Positions 45,350 to 56,743 of a DNA stretch of 64,000 nucleotides are shown piece by piece; the first letter of the stretch is position 1, and the number at the start of each line of letters is the position of its first letter. Both the position numbers and the translations under genes were made by a program. The DNA is from Lonicera japonica (lineage: Eukaryota > Streptophyta > Magnoliopsida > Dipsacales > Caprifoliaceae). Under the pieces are notes generated by a model. It was not told the origin of the DNA and did no database searches. It saw only the letters and a program-made list of their open reading frames with translations. The stretch spans positions 23,158,011-23,222,010 of the forward strand of contig CM038467.1 in the NCBI GenBank assembly GCA_021464415.1, given 5' to 3'.

Positions 45350-46040
45350 ATATACTTGTTAGACTAACCTCTTTGTGAGGGTTTTTTTTTAAAACAGAGT
45401 GCAAGTATGCTTCTGGCGAGCTGAACACTTACTAAACTGACCTCTTTGTGAGAGTTTTTTTTGTAAAACAGAGTGTAAGTATGCTTCTGGAGAACTAAAT
45501 ACTTACTAAACTGACAACTTTGTGAAAGGTTTTTTTTTTTGAAAACAGAGTGTTAGTGTGCTTCTGGCGAGCTGAGCACTTACTAAACTGACCTCTTCGT
45601 GAGAGGATTTTTTTTAAAAAACAGAGTGCAAGTGTGCTTCTGGTGAGCTGAACACTTACTAAACTGACTTCTTTGTGAGATGTTTTTTTTAAAACAGAGT
45701 GCAAGTGTGCTTCTGGCGAGTTGAACACTTACTAAACTGACCTCTTTACGAGAGATTTTTTTTAAAACAGAGTGCAAGTGTGCTTCTGGCTAGTTGGACA
45801 CTTACTAAACTGACCTCTTTATGAGATATTTTTTTAAAACAGAGTGCAATTGTGCTTTTGGCGAGCTGAACACTTACTAAACTGACCTCTTTGTGAGAGG
45901 ATTTTTTTTTAAAACAGAGTGCAAGTGTGTTTGTGACGAGCTGGATACTTACTAAACTGACCTCTTTGTGAAAAGGTTTTTTTTTTTTAAATAGAGTGCA
46001 AGTGTGCTTTCGGCGAGCTAAACACTTACTAAACTGAGTG
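45350..46040. repeat. Tandem array of a 72-77 bp unit in the Tat element
   Basis: ACTTACTAAACTGA recurs at 45427, 45501, 45578, 45654, 45727, 45800, 45872, 45947 and 46024, with a diverged copy before the first. Each unit has CTCTTTGTGAGAG, a T7-T12 run, AAACAGAGTGCAAGTGTGC and TTCTGGCGAGCTGAAC. It lies between integrase and the antisense gene, in the element's 3' untranslated zone. Confidence 0.92.
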
Positions 46041-46248
46041 TAAGCTATAAATAATGAAGTATTAAACAAAACATTCCATTCACATTCTTTTAGATGAATC
46101 TATTACAAAAAGTACAAACTTTCCTAACTCAAGAATAGTATTTCTTGAGGTGTTCTATGTTCCATGTTCTCATAAGCTCTATATCGTCTGCAGTCCTCAA
46201 ATAATAAGTGCCTGGTCTGTAGACTTTAGTGACCACATAAGGGCCTTC

Positions 46249-47346
46249 CTACTTGGCAGTGAGCCTGCCATGTTCAGAAACTTTTGTTGCCAAGGTGACT
46301 TTTTGGAGCACCAAGTCGCCAACACTCAATCTTCGACGCTTGACCCATTTGTTGTAACCTTTGATCATACTTCTTTTATATGATTCTTCTTTAATTCGAA
46401 CTTGCTCTATCTTCTCTTCGAGGAGATCTAAGTTAGCCAATAGGTTCTCATCATTACGAGCTGAGTCGTGATGGTTGATTTTGTAAGTTGGGATCCCCAT
46501 TTTTACCGGAATGACTGCTTCAGTTCCGTAGGTCAGGGAGAAAGGAGTTTCACCTGTTGGGCCCCTAATCGTGGTTCTGTAAGCCCACAGTACCGAGGGG
46601 AGCTCTTCAGACTAGTTTTCCTTTGCATTATCGAGTTTATTCTTCAACGAGTTAAACAATGTTCAGTTGGTGACCTCTGCTTGGCCATTGGCCTAAGGGT
46701 GGACAAATGAGCTGTAGTGGTTTTCGATTCCATGTCCTTCACAAAAGTCCTTAAAGAGATCGCAGTCAAACTACTTTTCGTTATCAATGATCAGTACTTT
46801 TGGGAGACCAAAACGACAGATGATGTTCCTTCACACGAAACTCTGGACCTTCATAGTGGTGATAGTTGTTAGCACTTCGGTCTCAGCCCACCTAGTAAAG
46901 TAATCAATGGTTACTACTACGAATTTGTTCTGTCCTTTGTCCAGTGAAAAAGGCCCCACTATATCCATGCCCCATTGAGAAAAAGGCCAATAGCTACTGA
47001 CGGGGGTCATGAGCTCTGTGGGGAGCTGTTGGATATTGCCGAATCGCTGGCACTTGTCGCATTTTTTTACCAGTTCCTTTGTGTCTTGTAGGATGGTGGG
47101 TCAGAAGTAACCTTGTTTGCCGATTTTGAGTGCTAGTGAGCGAGCTCCCGGATGCCCTCTACACAGGCCTTCATAAATCTCCAGCAGGGCTAGGGCTTGG
47201 TGCGGATGTTGACAGAGCGGGAAAAGGAGGACGTACCCCCTCTTATATAGTTTTGCTTCGATTATCACGTATCTGTTGGACATATACTTTATTCTTTTGG
47301 CTATCTTCTTGTCTTCAGGGAGAGCTCTGTCAATAAGGTAGTTCAA
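46249..47346 (-). pseudogene. Tat-type integrase
   Basis: The zinc-binding part reads EIYEGLCRGHPGARSLALKI and then KKCDKCQRFGNI (the first histidine replaced by tyrosine in IYEG). The core reads MDIVGPFSLDKGQ, TIDYFTRWAE, IIDNEK and ANGQAEVTN, so the D, D and E positions can still be seen although stops interrupt (after DNEK, HP and N). The C-terminal part at 46500-46249 reads KWVKRRRLSVGDLVLQKV. The domain is complete in order but not translatable. Confidence 0.85.
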
Positions 47347-47505
47347 AATCGGATCAATTCAACATTTGCAGATTTGTACTGGGGCTGTGTCCAGCTCCAC
47401 AGGCTTATCTATGGCTTCCTTTTTCAGATATTCAATGTACACCTCGCATGGTAAGTTTGAAGTTGTGGCAAGCTTGGCTAGGCGATCTGCCTTGTTGTTT
47501 TGAGC

Positions 47506-47830
47506 TCATGGGACTTCAATGAAGACTAGGTTAGAGTACCTCTGAGCCACTGCCTTGGCTTTTGCTAAGTAAGTGGCCATGAGTTCTTCTTTTGTCACAT
47601 TGTGACCAAGTATTTGGCCGACTACGACTGCAGAGTCATTGTAGACCACCATTTGCCTTACTCCCAAATCACTAGCTATTCTCAAGCCTGAGATTATGGC
47701 TTCATACTCTACTTCGTTGTTGGAGGCCTTGAATATAAATTTCAGCGCTATTTCCAGGGTGTTAGCCTTAGGAGTTATCAGTACCACACCAGCTCCAGAT
47801 CTTTGTAGGTTAGAAGCACATCGGCATGCA
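47506..47830 (-). pseudogene. Additional (archaeal-type) RNase H of the Tat element
   Basis: The frame reads FKASNNEVEYEAIISGLRIA, then VYNDSAVVVGQILG. NNEAEYEA and a later D in the (V)xxDS position belong to the second RNase H that Tat-lineage elements carry between reverse transcriptase/RNase H and integrase. Confidence 0.8.
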
Positions 47831-48024
47831 ATACCGACATGGGTACCCCTGGTAGTAAATTCATCGAACTATCCAGGATTGAAGTGTTCGGGTCCGCAAG
47901 TGGTAGTAGCTCTTGTGGCTCTTTAATTTGGTATTCAGCGTAAGTGAACTCGGCTATGAAATCGGCAACAGCCTGGCCCTTAATTAAGGTCCGAGGATGG
48001 TAATTAATCTCGAATTACCCGAGC

Positions 48025-49062
48025 TCAATAGCCTATATGGCTAGTCGACCTGATTGCTCTGTCTTGTCGAGGACTCTTCGCAGTGGCTGGTCTGTGAGCA
48101 CATCTATGATGTGGGCCTGAAAGTAGGGTCTTAATTTTTGAGATGTGATAAGTAAAGCATAGGCCAATTTCTCTAGTCTGGGGTAATTTAGTTCGGCAGC
48201 GTGCAAAGCTCTGGTCGTATAGTACACCGGTAATTGAGCTCCTTCTTCGTTCCTCATCAACGCTGAACTGACTGATGTTCGTGATACTGCCAGATATAAG
48301 CTCAGGATCTCCTCCTCTCTTGGTGAGCTTAGGAGGGGAGGAGCTCCGAGATACTGTTTGAGCTACTGGAAAGCTAACTCGCATTGCTCGGTCCATTCGA
48401 AGGCCTTTTGCAAAGTTTTCAAAAAAGGGTGGCACTTGTCGATTGCTCTAGAGATAAATCTGTTGAGAGTGGCCACTCTCCCTGCTAGACTTTGGACTCT
48501 TTTGGTTTAGACGGAGATTTCATGTCAATAAGGGTTCGTATCTTCTTCGACTTAGCTTCAATCCCTCTTTAGGTGACCATGAAACCCAAGAATTTTTCTT
48601 CTTTAACTCCAAAGGCATACTTGGCCGGGTTAAGAGACATGCTGTTCTGCCTGAGTATAGCGAAAGCTTCGTTGAGGTCGGACACATGGTTCATGATTTT
48701 AAGGCTTTTGACTAACATGTCGTCGACATATACCTCCATGTTTCGGCCTATCTGGTCTTTAAACAGCGCGTTCATCACCCTTTGGTAGGTAGCCCCCGCG
48801 TTCCTTAGGCCAAAAGGCATGGCTTTATAGCAGTACGTTCTTCGTTGATGATGAATGAGGTATTTTTCTCATCTTCTGGAGCCATCCTGACCTGATTGTA
48901 GCCAGAGTATGCATCCACGAAACTTAACATCTTATGGCCTGTAGTAGCGTCTACAAGTTGGTCGATCTTGGGCAATGGAAAACTGTCATTCGGGCATGCT
49001 TTGTTGAGGTCTTTGAAGTTCACGCACATCCTCCACTTACCATTGTACTTTTTGATGAGCAC
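48025..49062 (-). pseudogene. Tat-type reverse transcriptase and RNase H
   Basis: The reverse transcriptase reads WRMCVNFKDLNKACPNDSFP, then FVDAYSGYNQVRMAPED, MPFGLRNAGATYQRVMN and the catalytic box EVYVDDMLVKS. A frame change falls near 48810 (ERTA against MPFG). The classical RNase H follows, with ELNYPRLEKLAYALLITSQK and LRPYF. A stretch near 48440-48560 has stops. Confidence 0.88.
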
Positions 49063-49452
49063 TATATTGGAGAGTCACTTCGGATAATGTACTTCTCGAA
49101 TGAAGTCAGCTCGGAGGAGTTTTTGAATTTCTTTTTTGGTGGTAGAGTTTTTTTCTACCACGAAACTTCTTTTCTTCTATCTTACGGTTGCGAAAGTGGG
49201 GTCGGCGTTGAGTCTGTGTACCATGACCTCTGGGTTCATCCCCCTCATGTCATCATGGGATCATGCGAAGACGTCCGCATTAGCTCGTAAGCATTGATAG
49301 AGCTCCTCTTGGACTCTTGCGCAGAGTCGATTGCTGATCTTTAGGACCCTATCGGGTTGGGAGGGGTTCAGAGCAAAACTTTCTAGATCTTCCATCGATT
49401 CGCGTCGGAGCTATTTGTCTTCATATCTGGGATCCAAGGTGTCAATTTTCCA

Positions 49453-50060
49453 CTATTTTGCGTTGTTAAGCTCCCTTACCCCTAATAGCTCTCCCTCAAC
49501 TCCGGCTTCTACCTTGACTACTGTGATATCTGAAGTCTTGACTTTCTTTAGTGTTCCGAATTGGAAGCTACGAGTTTTAACTTGATTTTCCTTGCATTCC
49601 TCGACTCTGTGGAGGGTCGGGAATCTCATGGTCAAGCTGTAGGTCGAGATGAAAGCTCTGATCTCTTTGAGCATTCCCCTATCGAGGATGGCATTATAAT
49701 GGGGAGCTCTATCCAGTATCAATAATTCAGCAATTGTGGTGATCTGCCTGGGGGCTGTTCCCAGAATTACAGTGAGCTTAATTGTTCCCAGAGACTTAGT
49801 TTTTTCTTTTGAAAAACCAACCAAGGTGACCGAGGAGGGAGTCAGGTGCTCTGTAGTGAGGCCCATGGCCTTAAAGGTGCTGTAATACATGAGGTTGAAA
49901 GTAACTCATGTGTCAATGAAGATTCTGTAGACATTGTGGTTGCCCACCATCGCTGTTACCACCAGAGGGTCATCGTGAGGGAATTCTACTCCGCTCATAT
50001 CCTCCTCACTAAACACGAGCTTCTTGACATCGTATTTCACCATTTTGGTAGATCTAAAGC
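49453..50060 (-). pseudogene. Tat-type aspartic protease
   Basis: Before the frame MYYSTFKAMGL the sequence reads RIFIDT followed by TGA where intact proteases have the DTGS/DSGS active site, so the catalytic motif is broken. TLVGFSKEKTKSLGTIKL and YNAILDRGML (flap and hydrophobic-glycine region) follow. Confidence 0.75.
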
Positions 50061-50299
50061 TAAAACATTCTGCCTCTAAGCTCAAGGACCTGGACTGCCT
50101 AATGTAGGATTTTTTGGATCAATTGCTATTCTCAGAGTAGGAGAAACCCCCCTCAATCATAAAGATCTCATTTTCTGGGGTCTTTCCCTTGGCTTTAGGA
50201 GGAGGTCCTTTCTTCTTGTTTATGTATTGTCTGAGCTGTCCTCTCTGAATGAGTTTCTCAATTTCTTCCTTCAACTTTCAACAATTATCGGTCTCGTGG

Positions 50300-51724
50300 C
50301 CGTGGTCCTTGTGTTATCGGCAATACTTGGTGGTGTTCTGTTTTTCCTCAGGTGTTCTCATCTTTCGAGCTTCTGGGATCAGCCCTGGGTCTAACTAGGC
50401 ATATATTTCGTCCAAAGCAGCTATTAAATAAGTGAACTGTTGGCGTGCCTTGCCGTCATTCAGTTCGATTATGTCCGCTTCTTTCTTACTTCTCTTACCC
50501 TCTCTCTCCTGGCTGTGAGGCGGGCTACGCCCCCTTGGCGCTTGGAAGAGGACAAGAGGGTCGACAAGCCCGCCAGGTTCCTTCTTTGCAAAGTTTTCTC
50601 AATCCCGACCTACTTATTGACCTCATTTAAGAGTTTACACATTATCTTCGGTGCCATCTTTACTAGTGTTATAAGGAAGTATGGGGAGGTTACCCCCTCC
50701 ATGAAGGCTGCCACCGCCACTCCTTCATTTAGGCCGGCGACCATGAGGCTCTCTTGGTTAAAACGGCGGGCATATTCTTTCAGACTTTCGGTAGATCCCT
50801 ATTTTATAGTGAATAGATGAGTGGAGGTCTTGGATTGCCGTTTGGTTCCCATGAAATGTGAGATGAACTTAGTGCCAAGCTCTTGTGAGCTCGAGATCGA
50901 CTCCGGCAGTAGACTGTTGCATCACGTTTGGGCTGCTCCTTTTAAAGTGGTGACAAAGGCCCTGCATATCACACTGTCTGGGACGTTTTGAAGCCACATC
51001 ATGTTTTCGTACTGCTGCCAATGGTCTACAGGATCAATGGTTCCATCATATGATTCCAACGCCGAGAGTTTAAATTTTTTCGGGACAGAGCAGTTCTGAA
51101 TGTGATCCATAAATGGAGATCCGGCGTCCCTTACTAGAGTCGCCGTCGAGCTCCCCGCCATATGACCCACTGTCTTCATCATTTTCGCCATTTGAGCTTT
51201 CATCTTTGTCATCAGTCTCTTCTCGACCTCTTCGATCGATTTTTTGTGAGAGATTCTATCAAAAACGGCTCCCTTGGTCTAACTTCTGCCTCTCGCCCTG
51301 GCATTCAATCTGATGGGAGGGGAGGTAGGCCTACACTCGGGCTTCGATATCACGAAATCTCGTCTGAGCGCTTTTCATGAATCACATTAATCCGCGGGTC
51401 CCCTGCTGGTGGGGGAGGGAGTGAGGCTGGAACTTCCTCATACGAGGTCTCCCAATTAGAGCTGGAGTGGAAGAATTTGAGCTCATCACGCCTGCCGCGG
51501 TTCCCCTCGAATCCTCTGCCATGGCCCCCCAGTCTTTCTTTGACTGAGACTTGTGGAGGGATCGGGTGAACACCAGCAGACACGGAGGCTGAGGACGACC
51601 TACTCCTCGTGCTGACTTGGGGACTTTGCCTTTGGGCCAGGAGTCTGTTAATTCGGATTTGAAAGGCATCTTGCCGTTCTTGTAAAGCCAATATAGGGTC
51701 TGGCTGAGTTTGTCTTGAAGACAT
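50300..51724 (-). pseudogene. Tat-type gag
   Basis: The start MSSRQTQPDPILALQERQDA at 51724 follows the leader. AGSPFMDHIQNCSVPKKFKL, YDGTIDPVDHWQQYENMMWL and RAFVTTLKGAAQ are the standard gag core of plant Ty3/gypsy elements. Frames change near 51350 and 50920, and the C-terminal half (50300-50900) can be followed only in pieces. Confidence 0.8.
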
Positions 51725-51810
51725 AGTAAAATTCTCGGGTGGTTATACAGTTTCAGGAGAGGTATGTGACTTTGGTAAAACTGTCTTTCCCACAGACGGC
51801 GCCAAACTGT

Positions 51811-52632
51811 TGGTGCTAAAATTTAGAAGGTTGTTTTTCACGCCACGCAGTCAATTGATTATGACAAATGATTGGAGCTTGGAGCTCAGAGCTTAGAGCT
51901 CGGTTTGCCTTATATTAACAATAAATTAACAAGTGTACAAACTCACAAAGATCTTTATAGTCACTCTATTTTCTTAATATTACAGTAGGATTGGGGAACT
52001 GAGCTAACACTAATTTAGTCTCTCGTAAGGAGAAGCTCAGAAACTAACTGCCTAGCCCTGCCTATACCTCTTTGTGCTTATTAATGGTGGATATTTTATC
52101 TCTCTCTGGTTCTTCTTAATTGAAAAACTCTCCCATTGCTTGGTTGGTGGGGGGAGAAAATGCCCCTTGTATATATATGACTGGAGGAAATGTGTGGCCA
52201 GGGCTCTCAGAGTAAGTCTGGAGCCATGCTTCTATCAATATCGACTCTGACCTTGCTTCTCCATGAATTCAGGTGCATTAAATGCGGTGGGTGTGCATTT
52301 AATGAAGGTAAGGGAAGCCCTGCGCGCTCTGCAGAGCAGGTGACATTTGTCCATGCTCTCGCTAACTATTCTGATAGAGTGGTTGGGCGATGGAAAGATA
52401 GACAACTTCGGAGTTTGTCGAAAGGGCTCCAGAGCTCGTGTTTCACAATACGTCGTCCGTAATTGACCTTTGAGTGAATACCCAGACCTTCGAAGGGATC
52501 CATTTTTCTTACAAGGTCATGATAGGTCTCCTCCGAGCTCCTTGCGCAGAAACGGACTCGGTGGCTGACGTGGACGATCATGTGTCAACTCGAGGTTGGC
52601 GGGGTAAATTGAATCATTAATTTGCACCATCA
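51811..52632 (-). repeat. 5' LTR of the Tat-type element
   Basis: 822 bp. It shares with the left LTR the start GGTGCTAAAA, AACTAACTGCCTAGC, TGCCCCTTGTATATATATGA and the end AATTTGCACCATCA. A primer-site-like sequence follows it on the minus strand. Confidence 0.8.
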
Positions 52633-54298
52633 AGATCGAATGATTTTAAATGAAAATAAAAAAAAATTATATAATTTAAAATTTTCAACCAAGCTAACCC
52701 ATTTCATTTATGAAAATCACTAATCACCATTAACTCACTAAATGCAAAAATTCATAAAATAAATTTGTAAACTTGACAAAAATTTAAAACATAAAGACAT
52801 AATTTTATATAAAAGTAAAACTAATTGGAAGTGTTACATTAAGCATTGGATTAATTGTGATATATGAATACACGGCTTATGGTGTACACATTCAAAAATG
52901 CTTGTTTTTATTTGTTTGTTTGTTCATGGCCATGCTTTAACCTGTCCTCTTTTATGGAATTCACCAAGTGTGTGGCTATTGGAATATGCATTAAAAAAAT
53001 GCTAGATTAGGAATGCTAACATTGCCTTCTTATTTGGACTAGTTTTGTTTTGTTACTTGCATTAGGAAGGGCTTTTAATTTGCTTCTCTATGCTATTGAT
53101 AGCTTCATATATTATATATGATTGGTTTGTAGTAGTCACTACTCACTACTACTGATATGCTGGCTTGTCTTCTCTTCATGTGTTTATTTGAGACGATTGC
53201 TTAAATACGAGAAATCTAAAATAAGGAAAATAGATCTCATCCATAGGATCTATCTAATCTTTTTTAAGAGGTTAATTCAACATTTCAATTTTTAGGAGTT
53301 AATATAGTAACTATTGGACGTTATTCACAAACTGATTATACTCACAAACTATCATATTATATTACTTATACCTAGATCTACTCACAAACTAATAATTTGT
53401 ATGTTTATAAATACTATTGTCTGCGTGTGCGTAGAAGAAGAAGAAGAAAAAGAAGAGATGGATCTGTATGTAAAAGAAAAGGGATCTGCGTGCGTATGTT
53501 TTTATTTTGAAAGAGGATAAAATAGATAATTAACATACTTTAAAATTAAGTTTTCATTTCAGATTTAAGTGTTAGTTACCAAACAACTTTGAAACCACTT
53601 AAATTTGAAAACTTTAAGTTTTCAGATTTAAGTAGTTAAAACAAACAACCCCTAAATTTGACACGAATTCGAAATCAACTCGCAATCAATCGAGGCATTT
53701 AGACTAGAGCTTATGCATAATTTATTTGTATTATACAATCACATATATAACATGATATATGGCCATGCCGTGTAATTTATATATTAAATAAGTTGTTTTC
53801 GAGTTATTATAAATAAGATGATAAATTAAATTGGTTGAAAAGGGACAAATTTAAATTTATGCATATATTAAATGAGACGTATTTTGAGTTTTCATAAATA
53901 AATTAGCATTGAATTGACCCAACTCAAATAGTTGCTATTTTCACTAATTCCAGTTCTTTTTGAACCGGTAAACAAAATGGCCATTTTTTTTGGCATAGGA
54001 ATAATTCAAGAGGTTATGTGTCTTTTACAAAAATAAAAAATAAAAAATAAAAAATTAAATTAAATTAAATTGAAGTTCCTTTTAATACTTCAACCTTGTG
54101 GAGTCGAATTGTTTCGAACCATTAAACAAAATGACCATTTTCCCTTTTTGCATAGGAAATAAAATCCACAACAACATAGGCAATAAGACTCAACGATAAA
54201 GAGAATTGAAGGAAAATAAAATTCACAACTTTGTAAATGAAATTCTTTTTCACTAAAAGCTGAATAATGGCCTAATTGTAAAGATTGAGTGGGCATCT
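52633..54298. other. Intergenic, AT-rich
   Basis: No gene is supported. A GAAGAAGAAG-type run lies at 53431-53458 and short (TAAAA)n runs near 54030-54070. Around 53535-53650 there is a small inverted repeat built on AAGTTTTCA[TG]...AGATTTAAGT. The phrase AAACAAAATG[AG]CCATTTT occurs near 53972 and 54124. Confidence 0.5.
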
Positions 54299-54884
54299 GA
54301 GGGAGAAAAACTTGCATGCAACGGGGATACCACGTCAGCGATCCCCGTGGTATCCCAAGTCAATCACCTCTCACCACGTCGCTTCCTCTCTTCACCCTCT
54401 CTCCGCCACGTCACTCTCCTCTCTCTCTCTCTATTCCCCTCTCTCTAGCTCGCTCACCTCTCACCACTTCCGGCTGCCTACGCCGACTACCTATGACCAC
54501 CTCCGGCAATCACCATCACTCCTTCGGCTGCTCGACCACCATCAACACCTCCGGCGTGTTCTTCGGCACTGACGATTCTCTTTTTCTTCCTCGAGCGAGG
54601 AGAGAGAGACGTCGGTGCCGGAGAACACGCCGGAGGTGTTGATGGTGGTCGAGCAGCCGAAGGAGTGATGGTGGTTGCCGGAGGTGGTCATAGGTAGTCG
54701 GCGTAGGCAGCCGGAAGTGGTGAGAGGTGAGCGAGCTAGAGAGAGGGGAATAGAGAGAGAGAGAGGAGAGTGACGTGGCGGAGAGAAGGTGAAAGAGGAG
54801 GCGACGTGGCGAGAGGTGATTGGCTTGGGATACCACGTGGATCGCTGACGTGGTATCCCCGTTGCATGTAAGTTTTTCTCCGTC
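54299..54884. mobile_element. 586-bp near-perfect inverted repeat (fold-back element)
   Basis: The left end GAGGGAGAAAAACTTGCATG and the inverted right end GACGGAGAAAAACTTACATG begin two arms that stay closely matched to the centre at about 54593, with almost no loop (TCGAGC). The arms are GC-rich (CACCTCCGGC, CGGCTGCCTACGCCG) within AT-rich flanks. The outermost part also folds on itself (GGGGATACCACG...CGTGGTATCCC). Open frames on both strands (54285-54836) are mirror images produced by the palindrome. It may be a fold-back transposon or a locus yielding double-stranded RNA. No clear duplication was seen. Confidence 0.85.
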
Positions 54885-54950
54885 TTAGGCTCTTAGCCAT
54901 TTTCAATGTTTAGTTTGTAAGTTATATTTGCATTACTTGACATATCCCCT

Positions 54951-55616
54951 TGTTGTGTTTTTTGCTCGGTTCCAAACCCAAGGAAAAGATGAGTTTGGTT
55001 GGAAATCGGATTTTTTGGCTCGTAATCAAACTTGCAGAAAAAGTGCAAAATCGAATTTGCACTAAACAGAAGTAAAGATTGCACGCGGAAATAGTGCAAA
55101 AACGATTTTGCACTCTTTTTGCGCCTGCGCGGAAAAGGTGCAAAATTCGTTTTGCACTTGGATGGAAAAATAGGTTTCCTTATCAAACTTGGTTTCCTTG
55201 TTTATTTTGGTCTCTATTACCTTGTTAATAGTTTCTATATTTACGTAGGATTGTTATTACCTTATTCTAGATTGGATGAACTCTATTATATTGTTATATA
55301 TAGATAGAATCATTCAATAGATTAAGGCAATAAGATGAGATATTTCTTCTTTCTGTGGGATTTGTGGGAGAGTTCATCTTGTTGTGAGAGAGAGGTTAAA
55401 GGGCTTTGATTTTCTTCTTCTGTGAAGCTTTGAGTGCAATAATTCTTGTGATAGATTTTGTAATCGTTTTCAAAGAATTAGTGAAATCTTCGTTTGTCGA
55501 AATTGTTGTTCTATTATCTATCTTCTTATTTTTTCTCATCCATATTATCTCTAGTTATTAATATCCACTATTTGAATTACGATCCGTGGCGTGATTTATT
55601 GTTAATAATCACAACA
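54951..55616 (+). repeat. 5' LTR of the gag-protease copia element
   Basis: It contains three successive palindromes of about 22 bp built on GTGCAAAA...TTTTGCAC at 55042-55063, 55093-55114 and 55137-55158. Confidence 0.92.
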
Positions 55617-55657
55617 AGTGGTATTAGAGGGTGGTATTCAAGGAGGTGTGTGTTATA

Positions 55658-56743
55658 ATGGAGAAATCTTATAGGATGGAGAAGTTCGATGGAATCATGG
55701 ATTTCAGCCTATGGCAGATGAGTATGAAAGACTATATCGTAGTGCTGGATTTGGATGATGCCCTAGAAGGTCCACCAACGGTGGAACAAAAGAAGAAGGA
55801 TTCAGATGATGTGGAATGCTCAAGACTCGAAGCTGTATGTGAAGAATTGAAAGATCAAGATAAAGCCTTGCAACTAATTTGGACTCTACCAGGTTCGTAC
55901 AAGACGCTAATTCAGAACTTTATGAGTAGATCATCTTTCACCATCTTAGAGGTGTGTCAAGCTCTGTCTGCGGAAGAGATGATGAGAAAGAGGGATCGAA
56001 TCAATACCGTTCAAGAAGGCGCGTTTGTAGCGAATGAAAAGAAAGGTTCTAGCAAAGGACGGAAGACTACCTTTAAAGGAGATTGCTTTAAATGTGGTCA
56101 ACCGGGCCATTGTGCTAGGGACTGCCTAAGGAAGAAGGATGACATCAGGGAAAAACCGGCTATTAACCCTGATGGAGCCGCAACCGTTGCGATGACTTCT
56201 TGTGACAAAGAAGCCGATCTTATAGATGTCCTACTGATGCCTGCAAGCCTTACTGATCAGGGAGGATGGTTCTTGGATTGTGGTGCCGCTATGCATGTTT
56301 GCAACAATCGTTCATTGTATAGCACATATGAAGATTGTAGCGGGTTTGTCTACACGGGGGATGGCTCCAGATTGCTAGTTCGTGGAGTTGGTGAAATCCG
56401 CCTGGAATTGTTTGATGGCTCAGTTCAAACAATCATAAATGTTAGACATGTGCCGGAGATAAAATGGAATCTAATCAGTCTCTCTATATTAGAATCACTT
56501 GGGATGTGGTACTCTACTCGAGGTGGAGTAATGAGCGTGTATCATGGCGACGATGTGGTCTTGAAGGCAAGTCATTGCGGGGGCTTGTACAGATTACATG
56601 AGAGAGTTTTACATAATGGTGCTAGGAAACCAAGAAGCATATGTTCCGGTGGTGCAAACGCAACAAGGATGAGTTATGGCTTAGGTGGTGGCTCTAGACC
56701 GTTGACAACTCAGATAATGATGTCCAATACGGACATGGTCTGA
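55658..56743 (+). CDS. Copia gag-protease polyprotein, 361 residues
   Basis: It starts MEKSYRMEKFDG, the usual copia gag opening. WTLPGSYKTLIQNFM and ILEVCQALSAEEMM belong to the gag core, but the segment between residue 50 and about 65 is much shorter than in full elements, so part of gag is deleted. A CCHC knuckle (CFKCGQPGHCARDC) lies at residues 143-156. The protease begins GWFLDCGAAMHVCNN near residue 203, followed by GDGSRLLVRGVGEIRL and NLISLSILESLG. The active-site triad reads D-C-G instead of D-S/T-G. The frame stays open through GGLYRLHERV (the pre-integrase position) and ends 150 bp before the 3' LTR. No integrase, reverse transcriptase or RNase H is present. The product could form particles if the enzymes were supplied by a relative. 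Confidence 0.85.
   Translation: MEKSYRMEKFDGIMDFSLWQMSMKDYIVVLDLDDALEGPPTVEQKKKDSDDVECSRLEAVCEELKDQDKALQLIWTLPGSYKTLIQNFMSRSSFTILEVCQALSAEEMMRKRDRINTVQEGAFVANEKKGSSKGRKTTFKGDCFKCGQPGHCARDCLRKKDDIREKPAINPDGAATVAMTSCDKEADLIDVLLMPASLTDQGGWFLDCGAAMHVCNNRSLYSTYEDCSGFVYTGDGSRLLVRGVGEIRLELFDGSVQTIINVRHVPEIKWNLISLSILESLGMWYSTRGGVMSVYHGDDVVLKASHCGGLYRLHERVLHNGARKPRSICSGGANATRMSYGLGGGSRPLTTQIMMSNTDMV

Larger units (their letters stand above)
40906..52632 (-). mobile_element. Ty3/gypsy retrotransposon, Tat-type, degenerate
   Basis: Two related LTRs (40906-41813 and 51811-52632) enclose gag, protease, reverse transcriptase, RNase H, a second RNase H and integrase, all on the minus strand. The primer-site-like TTTGGCGCCGTCTGTGGG (minus strand, 51808-51791) lies next to the right LTR, and a purine tract GAGGATAGGGGTT (41826-41814) lies next to the left one, confirming direction. 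A separate RNase H before integrase and an antisense gene before the 3' LTR are features of the Tat lineage. Every domain has stops or frameshifts. No clean target duplication was found. Confidence 0.88.

Noticed and set aside
45350..46040. Array considered as a CRISPR-like repeat
   Set aside because: The units are contiguous with no unique spacers, in a plant retrotransposon.
45495..46069. Minus-strand frames with a repeated peptide (EVSLVSVQLARSTLALCF)
   Set aside because: The repeat peptide is simply the translation of the 72-77 bp tandem array; unit lengths vary and shift frame.
40906..52637. AGAT-like words on both sides of the Tat element as a target duplication
   Set aside because: The left AGATT is not directly next to the LTR end, and the right AGATC differs.
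54285..54836. Overlapping frames on both strands encoding near-identical peptides
   Set aside because: Mirror images caused by the 586-bp inverted repeat.
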